The position numbers and the translations under genes are program-made. From Syngnathus acus (lineage: Eukaryota; Chordata; Actinopteri; Syngnathiformes; Syngnathidae): DNA of 64,000 nt. The stretch is taken from contig NC_051101.1 of NCBI RefSeq assembly GCF_901709675.1, positions 3,719,501-3,783,500 of the forward strand, given 5' to 3'. The notes under the pieces were generated by a model. That model was not told where the DNA came from and did not search any database. It saw only the letters and a list, made by a program, of their open reading frames with translations. This document shows positions 49,798-61,400 of the stretch, one piece after another (the stretch's first letter is position 1; every line of letters begins with the position of its first letter).

Positions 49798-50163
49798 ATA
49801 CATATTGTCATATAAAGCAGTTAACCAAATGTCCAATTTTTGTTTTCATGCCCAAAAAAATAAAAACAAGGAATAAAACACCAGACAAGTTTTAACAGGT
49901 TTTTAATGTTTATTAAAATAATAATAATAAAAGTAAATTTCAAACCAGCAATCTAATGTGAAATTGCAGTAGATATACATACACATATTGTCATATAAAG
50001 CAGTTAACCAAATGTCTGATTTTTATGTTTTAATTGGCGATTATAAAAACAAAGAATTAAATACCAGACAAGTTTTAACATAAATGTTTATTAAAAATAA
50101 TAATATTAAAAGTACATTTCAAACCAGCAATCCAATGTGAAATTGCAGTAGATATATTGGAAA
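49798..50163. repeat. 183-bp tandem duplication in the right fold-back arm
   Basis: CATATTGTCATATAAAGCAG starts at 49801 and again at 49984; both copies continue through CAGACAAGTTTTAAC, CAAACCAGCAAT and AAATTGCAGTAGATATA. The second copy is closer to the left arm's sequence. Confidence 0.85.
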
Positions 50164-50760
50164 CAATATTTAGGCGTATATATGCATACACGTGATTTAA
50201 AAACTACTATAAGTGTTATAAAATCAAGATTACCCAAAGAGAAGCATAATCTTCCCGTTGTTTCATAACGGCGCATCCCTTCATGCAATAAAGTTAGCCG
50301 TTAGCTTGGAGAAAACGCGCATAAAAGAAGTGGTGTTTCAGTGAGTGGTTCTTTCTTTCCTTGGCAAATCGTAAATCGACATTACATAGTTCACGCCAGG
50401 AGGGAGACGCAACACGTTCACTGACTGATCCGTTGATGCACGGGAAGGAACGCAGTTGACCCATTGACTCGTTCGCGAACGGGAAAGTCCGGATTCGTTC
50501 CCTCACTGATCCGTTCAGTTGTCGAACGGGAAATGCAATTCACGACTCGTTCGTGAACGGGAAGTTACGTCATTTTCTTCTTCGTTTTGTTTTACGGCGA
50601 GGTGGCACCAGCTTCAATGGGCATTACCGACACCTACTGGTTGAAGTCATATGGACTGAAAAAAGAACGAATCACTTTAGGAAGTTATTCGTTCACTCTC
50701 GTTCACTGAAAAGATTCGTTCTTTTGAACGAATCGGTCACTCACGAGCCAACACTAGCAC

Positions 50761-53700
50761 ACACAGCACAGACAGAGCAGGCAATAAAGAATGCAGTGGG
50801 ACACCATGGAAAAATATTGAACAGATATTATAATATAATATTATAATATTGATAATATTGAACTTTTTATTTTTTGTTTTCTCTAATGTTAATAACATGG
50901 GGGGGGGGGGCGCAAAATGTTTTCTTCTCCCTATGGGGGGGTAATCACAGAAAATAATTGAGAAGCACTGCTCTATAAGCAAGCCACACTATGAAGTGTC
51001 AAAAAGTCATGAGGAAAGACCATTGGCTAGAAACAGCTGATGGCTAGGATTCTGAAAATGGGAGAGGGCACTTATTCTTACGGGTTGACTTAGTGTAATA
51101 TTAGAATTAGTATCCCCTGTAACTTTACTTGGAGAGGGGGGAACCTGTTCAACATATGCTACACTTGGTGAAAACACCCTTAAGAAGGCATGGAACTAAA
51201 AACTAAACTGATCTTGCTATGAACCAGGCCTTACCGGGAGAGGAACAAACCTCAGTGCTCAGTGTCTTGCTCAAGGACTCTTGGACATGAGGATTGAACC
51301 CACCACCTTTTTTTTTTTTTTTGGAGTGGGGGGCGTGCAATAAACGATCATCACATCGATCGATTACACACAGGTAAGCGACATATTTCATTATTTTACA
51401 TGCTACACTTCAAATGTCACACCAAAACATTACCGTTGTATTCCCAAAAAGTTTTCTGTTGATAAAAGCTCAATTAGTAATTACAGTGCATTGCTTTTGC
51501 ACATCATCTTGTTCCCGCTACGTTTGCTGCTGATGACTTAGCGTCACACAATCCTTGGAAAGTGCGGCGCGAACGCGTTCGCCTCGGCAGCAGTAAGTGT
51601 GTAATCAGATAACACCAAACAACTACAATTAGCAGTGAATATGTAATGAGCGTTGCTTTGACAGCTGCAGATGGCGTCGAGTCTGGCTTCTCTCTGACGG
51701 GAAACGCAAGGGACTCGTGTCACCGCCACCGCGGCCTCCCCCTCGTCATCATTTCGTCGCCCACCTCTCATCATTACTCTGCTCCTTGCGAGTCGGCGGC
51801 CCACTCCTGCTATTTTCCTCGTCAATCAACCTCAGTCGAAATGTTGCTTGAAGAGCTGACGGGAGATTTTTTTTAATGACATTTAACAACAAAATCAACA
51901 ATAAGTGAGGATTTACACTGCAGATACTGTCAGTTAAGCTTGAGCCTTTTGTGGGATGATCGTGTAACCGTCAGTCCAGTCATGGTTTGGGTTCAACAGG
52001 CCCATCGTATGTTCAGTCAGGGTCAACCCTGGTCATCATCAATAATGATGGTTAGTAGCTCTTCAAAGGAACACCTGCTTATGATGTCATCACTTGCAGA
52101 TCCAGGTCTGAGTTGCGCGACTTCCTTGTAGAGTCAACCTGTGATGAATGTGGTGTCCGCCGCTTGTTCTCCCAAGCACTCAACTGATCTCCCACCTCAT
52201 ATTTCCACTCCTGCGGGGTCGATCCGCCGGCCCGACGCTCGGCTAACGACGCCCTGGGATACACTAAATCTGGCCGCCCCCTCGCCTCTTACCGAATGAA
52301 GTGTCATCTTCATCACAGTCGACGTCAACCGCTGTGACGGCTTGCCCCGCGGCTAACTTCATAGAGAGCTGCGACGGCTCAAGCTGTCAAATTGCTGTAA
52401 TGCTCAAGATCGATTGCATCTGGATAGTATAGAGTGGACTTCTTACTTTTAATAGAACTGGCAAACCACTTCCTCTAATCCACATAAAGCCATTATGTGC
52501 CACGTGGCATGAGGGGAAAACAACTCGGCCATCAAGAAGATGCTATCTCTGTTTTTGTTTTGTTTTTCCGGCGTTGTTTGACTGTTCGTAGCATTGTTGC
52601 AGTGGGCCACCTCGTCTTATCTGCGAGGTTTGATCGTGCTGAGGCACACAATGAGTGGTCTGTATCCCTCGGCATAAATCTGTATTGTTGCTGTTGTTGT
52701 GTCGGGAGGGAAAAACACGATTATGAAGCCGAGGTAATTATAGTACAAGCCGTTAGAAGACACGCAAAGTGTTGTGGTGTCGGGAAATTATGCCAAAGTG
52801 ACGCCTAGTCTGATGGATGCTTTGTGGCTGAATGGATTTTTAAAAGTACCTGCTGTTTATGGGCTGGACTTGTGCAAACTTTGTTGTCTTCTGTGATTTG
52901 GCAAAAAAAACATAAAATTACTTTATGATGACAGCTTTACCACTCACAGTTTTTCCTATCTTATAGAATGGAGAACAATTGACAGGATTTGTTTGGGCAT
53001 GGTCACTTGTTGCTAGGCAGAATTGTTTATATGTATACTGTGTTTTGAAACCCCAATTATGAAACCCTAATTCTCGAGTGAAACCCTGATTTGAAAGCCC
53101 AACCCTATTTTAAAACATTATTTTGAAACCGTAATTAGTAGTTTGAAACTAACCCCAAATAACCCGTAAAGACCAAGCCCTGTATTCTGCCCTAAACCCC
53201 AAAAGCTAAACTTAATCCTAAATTTAACCATAAAGCTATCTTCTATCCAAAACCCGACCCTTGTATAGGAAGGTTTTTTTTTTTATTATTATTAAAAAAT
53301 GACCATGGATAAGTAATGAGTAAAGGAAGTATTTTTTAGCGACCATGTATTTATTTTTTTAAAAGCCTTACGTAAGGCTTAAAAAAAAAAAAAAAAAGAC
53401 CTTGTACGTATAATAAAGAGATCAGATTTCTTATCGCTGCTCCATCCAGCCTGTTGTCATTGTTGGAGCCAAAAAAGTCAACAATGACGCAAGGCGCGTT
53501 TTCCAGGAAGGAGGAAGAAAAACTAAACATAACGACTGCGGGCAGTTGAGCATTTGTCAAATACAAATAGAAATACCTTCATATTCGCTGGGGGAAAAGT
53601 GGAGTGCAATCTTGCGCGTTTAATAGCAGAAACACGTCAACAAAATACAGCCTCTTTCTGCTTTGCTTTGTGTTGCTGGCAAATTTTGCTCATTCGCTTG

Positions 53701-54078
53701 AATACGCCGGCACACACGCACGCACGCACGCACAGCGATGGCTGCATTGCCATGACGCATTGTTTCAGGAAAAAGAAATTAGGCCACTCAGATAAGAGTT
53801 AATAGTACTGATAATAATACCCAGAATGTCGAGACCTTGAATAAATGGTGAGTCATAGTTACACATAAGGACTCACAAAAACATGAATGTTGAACTATTA
53901 ATGACGTCCGGTCTTGGCGAGTTGGCCAGCAGCAGGCAGCAAACATGCTACAAGTCTGCATCATACCAGGCATTACAAAAAATGATGATAGCCTTACTGA
54001 CTCTGCTTAAAGATCTAAATTGATAGCTTCAATAAACTAATAATAATAATTAAGAAATTAATAATAATAATAAATTAA
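50761..54078. other. Intergenic stretch, no gene recognised
   Basis: Contains a TATAATATTATAATATT palindromic AT tract (about 50825-50865), a poly-G run near 50900, a SINE-like fragment at 51225-51320, decayed AAACCCTAA-type words at 53045-53260, and a short CGCA repeat near 53710. No exon or RNA gene seen. Confidence 0.5.
51225..51320 (-). mobile_element. SINE-like fragment with B-box
   Basis: TGTCTTGCTCAAGGACTCTT and, on the minus strand, GGGTTCAATCC (B-box-like). This combination is seen in common fish interspersed repeats. Truncated, boundaries uncertain. Confidence 0.45.
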
Positions 54079-54079
54079 T

Positions 54080-54085
54080 TTTATT
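54080..54085 (-). terminator. Candidate polyadenylation signal of the FFAR gene
   Basis: AATAAA on the minus strand about 200 bases after the stop codon of the receptor. It is the first such hexamer downstream of the gene, giving a short 3' UTR. Confidence 0.45.
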
Positions 54086-54282
54086 GGTGTCTTTGTCCAC
54101 ATGTCGCCGTTGGAGCGCCTTGTGACACAATGGCCGCTTGTTTGCTCATCTTGACAGGCGGCGGTTCTTTGGGGAAGTGACACGCAGCGTCACAACAGTC
54201 CCGAACAGACACCTCACGTGCGACAAACAAACATGACATTAATTTCCTGCCGCTGCCGGCATTCAAGACATAAAGCAGGCCA

Positions 54283-55290
54283 TTAGCTTGCATTGATCTG
54301 GTCTTGTTTGCTCTCCTTATCGTCCGTAGCTTGCTTCCACGGGGGGCGGCGAGGCAGACACCGGCTCAGGTGAGCCCTGGCCCCCTCCATTACGTTTCCC
54401 ACTGTACCCCGCACAGCGGATGATGAGAAGTAAAAGATGAGCGGGTCCAGGCAGGCGTTGAAGGTGCTGCACAGCAGGGCCTCGTCCCGCCACGTGGGGT
54501 TCCGCCAGGTGACGAAGCCCACCACGTGGGACACGTTGTAGGGCCCGAAGCACACGGCGAAAACCAGCAGCGTGCCCAGCGCCATGCCGATGGCCCGCAG
54601 GCGCCTCCGTCGGTCGATGTGTTGTAACCGCGACAGGATCCGGATGAAGTTGATGTAGCAGAAGCTGCAGATTAGGAAGGGGATGCAGAAGAGAACCAGG
54701 CACAGCTCCAGACGAACCGGCAGGAGCACCTTCAGCTGGGCGTCAGTGAAGTTATCGTAGCATACTTCTTTCGGAGCCGTAGTGGTGCCGTTGGGGTCCG
54801 CCGTGGCTTTGACCTGCTCCTTGTCAGTGCCGATTAACGGCACGATGTAGACGATGCTCAGGTGGCTGAAGGAGAAGATCCAGAAGAAGACGCTGGCGGC
54901 CACGGCGTAGAGCGGCCGGCGTTTCAGGCTGTGCTGGATGGGGAAGGCCACGCCCAGGTAGCGCTCCACGCTGATGGCCGTCAGGAAGAAGGTGCTGTTG
55001 TAGATGGTCATGTAGAAGATGAAGCCCGACAGCGAGCATAGTTGCTCGGGCATTTTCCACACCATGTTGTTCAACGCCTCATGCATCTTGAAGGGCAGGA
55101 AGAGCAGGAAGAGGAGATCCGAAATAGTCAGGTTGAGGAGCAGGATGTCAATGGGGGTGGCCTTGTGGCGGACTTTGCTGCAGAAGGTGGAGAAGGCCAG
55201 CACGTTGGCTGGGAAGCCCAGCACAAAAGTAATGATGTAGACAGACAGGCACAGCGTCCTGCTGCACTGCTGCAAGGACAGCTCCGACAT
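54283..55290 (-). CDS. ffar2: Free fatty acid receptor 2/3-like GPCR
   Basis: Intronless 335-residue class A GPCR of the short-chain fatty acid receptor family; mammalian FFAR2/FFAR3 sense acetate, propionate and butyrate at the cell surface and couple to Gi/o (FFAR2 also Gq). Visible features: TM1 Asn29 (GFPANVLA), TM2 LTISD with Asp58, ERY at 109-111 (DRY variant), C85-C177 disulfide pair, CFGPYN in TM6 and DPLIFYF in TM7. Known carboxylate-binding positions are all present: His143 (human FFAR2 His140), Arg193 in PVRLELCLVL (Arg180), His255 in NVSHVVGF (His242), Arg268 in PTWRDE (Arg255). These separate it from FFAR1. FFAR2 versus FFAR3 is not resolved; teleosts have several co-orthologues. 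The start at 55290 was chosen because it gives a family-length N-terminus; the frame stays open to an ATG at 55365, but those 25 residues are Pro/Arg-rich and unlike the family. Sequons lie at N167 and N180. Confidence 0.93.
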   Translation of the reverse strand: MSELSLQQCSRTLCLSVYIITFVLGFPANVLAFSTFCSKVRHKATPIDILLLNLTISDLLFLLFLPFKMHEALNNMVWKMPEQLCSLSGFIFYMTIYNSTFFLTAISVERYLGVAFPIQHSLKRRPLYAVAASVFFWIFSFSHLSIVYIVPLIGTDKEQVKATADPNGTTTAPKEVCYDNFTDAQLKVLLPVRLELCLVLFCIPFLICSFCYINFIRILSRLQHIDRRRRLRAIGMALGTLLVFAVCFGPYNVSHVVGFVTWRNPTWRDEALLCSTFNACLDPLIFYFSSSAVRGTVGNVMEGARAHLSRCLPRRPPWKQATDDKESKQDQINAS

Positions 55291-55430
55291 CGGACCTGCG
55301 GCGGTCCCCCAAGGAGGACGGTCACCCTGGCGAGACGGCGGCATCAACATCCTGGCGCAGAACACCCGACGATTACCTCATCTTTTCTGCTGAAGATGGG
55401 CAAAAAAAAAAAAAAAAAAAGATCATTGTG
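55291..55430 (-). promoter_or_regulatory. 5' flank of the FFAR gene with possible splice acceptor
   Basis: On the minus strand GGGACCGCCGCAG|GTCCGATG places a plausible 3' splice site six bases before the chosen start, matching the habit of FFAR2-type genes to have a non-coding 5' exon. A T-run (minus strand) of about 18 lies at 55404-55421. No TATA box stands out. Confidence 0.3.
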
Positions 55431-57324
55431 AAACCAGCCACTGATATATAATTGTCACTTTTATACTATTTTCCACTATTAAATTTTGCCTTTTCAAGAT
55501 TGACAAACAATTAGAATGCAACGATAAGACACTCATTTTGGCCATGGCCAAATGTCGGCGTTAGTTCTTCTCTGTCGATTTCCGTCTGCGTTTTCGTACA
55601 CCACGTGAGTTTGAGTACGAGCGTGTAAAAGCGGCTTCCTTTCAAACACGATCGAGTGTCTTCTTTATTAACTCGCCGCTCGTGTTCTCGGAAGAGACAG
55701 ACAAACACTCAAGAGGTGATGACCAACTTTGACACAGTGATGGTCTGCAATGAAAAGTGTGTGTCATCCTGCACACACCAAACAAACACAACTGTTGGTC
55801 ACCTTTTGGTTTAGTTTATTTTTTTACCACCCAGCCCACACGATTACAGTCAATAAATCACTGAGCCTAATTAATTGGATTGCACTTCATTGAAGGCCAT
55901 ATTCCTCGAGGGGAAAAAAATAACATTAGCAAACACAAAGCAATTGGATTTAGCATGACAGCCCAAAAACTCAAGATTTAATTTCCCTCACGGAATGAAC
56001 AATGTATGAACTATGTAGCTAAAAGAATCACTCAAGCTTTACATTTGTGTGTTTTAAATTCAACCATTTAAAGCATTAGAAGTAATTGTTTTCGATTCTG
56101 CTGTTTTTTTTGCGCCCGAGGCCGTTTTCTCAAGGAATAATAATCACAAAGTATTAGTGGGGGTTTTATCAAGGTGTAAAATTTACAGCTGTAATTTGGA
56201 TTTAGATTAAAAAAAAAAAAGTGGCCATAGGCATTGGATTTATTGTACAATAAAAAAGTCATAAACTAATTCTGAAAAATAAATAATGGTAAAAATGCTC
56301 ACAATGATGACAGAATTCTAAAATGACTATCAAATAAAGTCAAACCTTGGTTAACCACTAAGCATTGCTAATTTTTTATTCTTAGTGTTTGTAACTTTTT
56401 CAGCCCCCAAATCCTTCCAAACATTCCTTTTAGGGTTTCATTAAAAGTGTCAAAAACACAAATTCTTATTTTTTTTACTTAACAAAACTAATGTAAAAGT
56501 GCTTATAATGTTTTTTTGTTTTTTTAATCAGATCAAGTCAAACTTTTGTTAGCTGCTTAGCATTCTTCATGCTAAAATCATGTTTACACACAAAAAAACA
56601 ATTTTTGAGTCCTTACCTCTCATCCAACAAGGTGCATGGAACCCTTCGTGTTCCCTCACTTTTTGCCGCACACTTCCTGTTCCTGAAGCACTTAATCGTC
56701 AGGCGCTCCGTTCGCGGCCGTCTTGGCCCGGCCCGTCACCGGTGTGCTTGCTCAGCTTGCTTTATTGGATCTATCTCTTTACGGCGAGCCGGCCGTCCAT
56801 TGCCACTTTATTTACATGGCGCTCCCGAACATCCAGTGCGCGGATAACGGCAGTTATTGCACTGCTGCAATTTATCTGCTCGCCAAACACCGTCTCCTCG
56901 GCAACGGGCGAGGGGCTCGGGCGGCCTGATGCAGGTTATTAAATCATATTCGGTTATCTGCGCTTCTACATGGATGCGCTCCGCTGTTAGAGCAAGCGGG
57001 GTAGAAAGAGCATTTGACAAAGGAGATGACCCGCGGACACACCGCCATACGACATGGTCGGGCTAATCAAACAGCCGCCTGTTGTTTGTGGACTCGAACA
57101 AGGTTTCATTCAAAGGTGGATTATGTTTGACAGGTGAAAGACTTGTGGATGCTAAAGTCCACTCTGTGACTTCTGAATGTACATTGAGTGCACATTCAAG
57201 TGTTTATTCTGCTGTATTTATAGAGTGATGCAGCGTGGAAGCCTGAACGAGGTTTCGGACTTGGGGAAGAGTTGAGGTTTGGGTTGGGTTTAAGGTGAGG
57301 GTCTCGACCCCACAGAGGCCAGTA
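55431..57324. other. Non-coding stretch, no gene recognised
   Basis: AT-rich to 56.6 kb, then CpG-rich at about 56640-57070 without a recognisable exon. Short open frames on both strands here have no family resemblance. Confidence 0.45.
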
Positions 57325-57496
57325 TAGAGTGATCCCTCGCTACTTCGCGTTTCGTTTATCACGGCTTCACTACATCGTGGATTTTTTTATCCAAATTCAA
57401 AAACATTTAAAAGTCAAAATAAAACCTCTAAATTGAGGAAACATGTGTCTAACCTTTAGGACAATGTAGTATTGCTCCAAATGTTTGCTTACATTC

Positions 57497-58259
57497 CAGG
57501 GCTGTGGACTCGGACTCGGGGACTCGTACTCGGTCGGACTCGGTCATTTTTGCCGGACTCGGAGCTGATTTTGACCGAGTCCACCGAGTCCGACAATAAA
57601 AAAAATACGTTCAATTTTATTTTCATCATGCTGCTGAGAATGCGCGTAGGAATACTGTCCACAGCCCTGCTTACGATCAATGCGGCCGAGGTTGATGGCT
57701 CCACATCGACGGAGGAGGATGAGTTTGAAAAAGAACTTGACAGCATTGAGCGCCGCCGGCGTTTGTCGGCCGCCACCTCGCCAACCGACAGATGAAGAAA
57801 TTGGGGCAATGTTGGCACTTGGTCGAATGAAAGAGAGCCCATTTGTTACAGGTGATCGTTATCCGTCCGGCCTCAAGGCAGCGACTCGGACACTAACAGC
57901 AATGCCAATCAGCCAAGTCAGCGTAGAGCGCCTGTTTTCCGGGCTCAAGTTTATCATGTCTGATCAGCGCGGCGCGATGAAGGCTGACTTGGTTGAGGCG
58001 ATTTTGTTCCTAAGAACAAACTCAAGTCGTTGAATTGAAACTTGAAAATATCTGTTTATTGTATTCGTTTATATGTTTAATAAAGACAAAGCCATCACAA
58101 AACTGTTGTAATTATTTAGATTTTGATCTAAATTAGCCTTGAATAAAGACTAAGCAGTCACATGAATTAACAGAAAAAATGGACAGCCGGACTCGGACTC
58201 GGTGGTCAAGAGGCCGGACTCGGACTCGGTGCAAAAATCCGACCGAGTCCACAGCCCTG
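57497..58259 (+). mobile_element. hAT transposon, internally deleted, 763 bp
   Basis: Perfect 17-bp terminal inverted repeats (CAGGGCTGTGGACTCGG and its complement) flanked by a perfect 8-bp target duplication TTACATTC (57489-57496 and 58260-58267). Subterminal zones are packed with GGACTCGG words, which in hAT elements are commonly transposase-binding sites. It lacks most of a transposase and so should not move on its own. Confidence 0.94.
57690..58033 (+). pseudogene. hAT transposase C-terminal remnant (dimerisation domain), frameshifted
   Basis: An acidic segment STSTEEDEFEKEL (from about 57700) is in one frame; the following PTDEEIGAML and the hAT C-terminal dimerisation region, with hallmark SVERLFSGLK and LVEAILFLR (about 57854-58031), are in another, so there is a frameshift near 57775. 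The N-terminal BED finger and catalytic RNase-H core are absent. The dimerisation part itself reads open to a TGA. Confidence 0.85.
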
Positions 58260-58432
58260 TTACATTCCTTTAGAAGTCCGTTTTCGCGTGTTAGCACGAT
58301 CGCGAAGTAGCATATTTCCGCTAACTCGTTAGCCTGCCCAGTACTTCTTGTTGGTGACCGTACTTCGCGGATTTCACTTATCGCGGGTGGTTTTTGGAAC
58401 AAATTATCCGAGATAAATGAGGGATTACTGTA

Positions 58433-61400
58433 TTCCAAATTAAAGTAACACAATCAAACTTTCATTTTGGCCAAGTTTGAGTTTCAAATATTCACCAATA
58501 AGCTTGTATGGGCTGACATTTTGAGGAAATCTCCAATTCAATGCTTCAAAATTACCGCGACGTTTCAAACGGTCTCACTTGCCCTTGCATAAAAATTCAA
58601 AATTTAATTTAACTACTTAATCTGTCTGAAAAATGTGCTATCAGTGTGTCCCGATTTGACGGCCACCAATGTCACATTGTCAGTTCATTGTGTTTTGTGC
58701 TTGATGGAGTGACACTTCTCTTTCTTCCTTGTTGTTAATCCCTCTGTTGAAAGCCAGCACATGAACCGGTAAGCTTCTCTTCATTTTTTTTCTGCGACCC
58801 TGAAATAAGACTTTTTTTTCTCCGACGGACGAGATGAGTTCGTGCTAAGCCGCCGTGTCGCTGCTCGAAAGGCGGCTCACTTACAACTCAGCCAGACATG
58901 CAATAAATTAATAAACAGACAGATAATCTGGTGTAGTTGACTGCTACTACATGCCGTTAATAATCCTTTTTATGATGACAGCCATTACTCCTATGAAAAA
59001 GTCAACTCTTGTTTAAGGTGCGTGACGGAAGAACGTTTAGAATCAGACTCAAACTCCGGTTAAATGCGAGTCGGAACACGCCTGTTGGCATTCAAAGTGC
59101 CTCTGAGTAAATCCAAATAAAGTTCAGATGCTTTCGTCGGCTTTTCCTGACAGTTTGGTTTAGTCTTTGGGTTTTAGGTAGTTAGTGTTAATTTTATCAT
59201 ACATTTTTCAATTTAGTCCAGTTTGATTCGTGCTAGTTAGTTTTTAGCACATTTGGTCAATCTTGTAATGTTTTTTATTTAGTCAAATTTTAGTCGAGTA
59301 AATCGTGAATTTGAGTCTTTCAAGAAATAACTTTATTCATCTGGTTTTAGTCAACAAAAACTGGGGAAATTTTGATATAGTTTTAGTATGGACAAACATT
59401 TTCCCTCCTTTCCATTGTTTTGTTAGTTCATACACATTTTATGTATAAAAAATGTAGGTCAAAGTTGCTTTGAATTATGTGTGGCGCAATCTTTGTGTTT
59501 CCTTGTTCATTTTATTTGGATGTAGAAGAGTTGGAGTTTAGGATTAGGGTTTGTGAAGACTTGCAGTTTCGAGACCGTTGTGGTGGCGTTAAAGCGGGGA
59601 AGCGGTCGCAAATCTGTTTTGAGCATTATTATCAACGTGCTTGCGTCACCCGCTTTCCAATGTAAACAAAGCGTGGCAGCTGTTGATCATTAGCGAGGCG
59701 CGCCGTGCCTTTATTTCAAAACAGGGATCTGCGTTATTTGCCTTTTGCCACCGAACAATCCCATCTTTCATTGGCTCTATTTTTAGTGGCGGCAATTGTC
59801 TGGATGACTTATGACTGTGGAGTTTTTGATGCTGTTAGCCACTTCAGCTTCAATAAAAGCCGTTTGCATTGTGAAAGCCGGTCCCGGTTATAAATATTAA
59901 AGCAGGTGAGCCCAGAAAAGCTGCGAGAGTTTGGATTGAGATGATAAAAAAGTCTGGAAAGGTTAAACAGCAGGCAGGCAGATTATGATGTGTCATTATG
60001 AAAAACATTCTCAGGATTCTCGTCAAATGGCGGATGATTGGCGCGATTACAAGATTACCTGGGATGGATTATGTTTAGGATGGGGATTGAATTTATAGAA
60101 GAGTTGAGTAAAATATTTTGGTGGGGTTATATTTAGTCTCGCCATCAGGTTTAGAGTAGGAGTAGTGTTAGCGCTTCAATTTGGTTTACGGATACTTTTA
60201 TCTTGAGGTTTGAAGTAGATTTGGACAGGATTACCATTACGTTTGGGGTTTTAAATTTAAGGATTGAAGGACGTGTGCAACACGTGTTAGGTGTGAGCTA
60301 CAAAGAGTCCGAAATGTTTGAGAAACTTTCACGAGACACAGTTGTGAGGTGCTCGTGTGAGACACCAGTGTAAAAAATCAAAGTGTGAGATCCCAGACAT
60401 GTTGGAGAAACATGTGAGACAAAGGTGGGAGTAACACGATCTCACGATTTGTGTGAGATCCAAGGAGAAGACACATTAAAGTTGCGCCCGTGCGAGACAC
60501 GGCTGTAAAATATCTATGAGGGAACGATCGAATAAGACGTATTAAACTGTAGTCGCGGCAAGGAAATCTGTAAGTAATCTGCTAGAGAAGAAAAGTTGAT
60601 AAAGCATCTCCGATGTGAGACGCTGACAGATAAATGATGATGACAAGGTCTTTAATGCAAAGAAATCCGTTGCCGCAGCTTTAAACAAGTCCACCGCCAA
60701 GCCGGGCGACAGCCGACATAAATTTGCTTCCACCTGTTATCTCAAACGTCTCCAGCCGAGCGCACAAACGCATTCAGAACGTATTATATAGCCCAAACTT
60801 TCCGCTGACTCGGCCCCTTGTGCACTGGCATGCAAATGTCTGATAGTTTCCCCACAAAATGTCATCGGCTGAAAGACCTTCTACATATTTTACAAAAAGC
60901 TTTCAAGGAATATAAGAGGGCAAATGAGTTTTTTTTTGTTTTTTTTTTTGCTACAAATGGACCCTGACTGAAGGAATGTGGAAATGCCAGTGTTTAACAC
61001 CGTCACATGACCACGGCTGACATTTGGAAGAGCGGAGATCGTCCTGCACTGCTTTGTCGTGACTCACAGGAAGTTGTCATTGAACACGGTCACCTTTTGG
61101 TGGGTGCATCTTTGAATGAGAACATGCGTGGGGGTTGTTTGATCAGGGCCGCGGGCTTCGGAACACTAAAGTGTTTTGCTAGATAAAAACCCACTTGTCA
61201 AGTGGGAACTCAAGAATCATTGAGATTGAGAAGCCTTCCTGTTGTGTAATGAAAAGGAACAGAAATGTCCATTATGTATCTGCCGGAAAATAGTTTGACA
61301 TTACTGCCATTTGACATTACGTTTTTTTATTTTTTTTTATCATTTAAACACAAAAATATTTGAAGAAGTGTGCTTCTTCAATTTTAAATATTTTATGTTA

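Larger units (their letters stand above)
46943..50687. mobile_element. Large fold-back (long inverted repeat) element, non-autonomous
   Basis: The left arm (46943 to about 48240) and right arm (about 49786 to 50687) are reverse complements: TAACTTCCTAAAGTGATTCG at 46943 matches inverted sequence ending at 50687, and matching continues through CCAGTAGGTGTCGGTAATGC, repeated GAACGA(G/A)TC words, CTGGTTTGAAATTTACTTTT and ACTGCTTTATATGACAATAT. The left arm is interrupted by two SINE copies, while the right arm carries a 183-bp tandem duplication instead. The centre holds 235- and 157-bp tandem units. No transposase frame exists. GAACGA-rich subterminal words continue to about 50745. Superfamily not determined. 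Confidence 0.8.
57325..58432. mobile_element. pogo/Tigger-like MITE carrying a nested hAT insertion
   Basis: The left end is TAGAGTGATCCCTCGCTACT, with TTCGCG following. The right end, reverse-complemented, is TACAGTAATCCCTCATTTAT. Both inner flanks contain TTATC(A/G)CGG and TTCGCG. The (T)GATCCCTCGCTACTTCGCG type of end and the TA at both borders suggest a Tc1/mariner-pogo origin. The host element is about 340 bases once the inner hAT is subtracted. Confidence 0.7.

Noticed and set aside
54317-55431. Other-frame open reading frames of 65-129 codons over the receptor gene
   Set aside because: Shadows of the FFAR coding sequence on either strand.
58740-58800. Possible small exon before a GTAAGC donor
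   Set aside because: A single donor-like word without convincing acceptor, frame or protein similarity.
59477-59665. 62-codon plus-strand frame
   Set aside because: No domain or splice context; likely chance.
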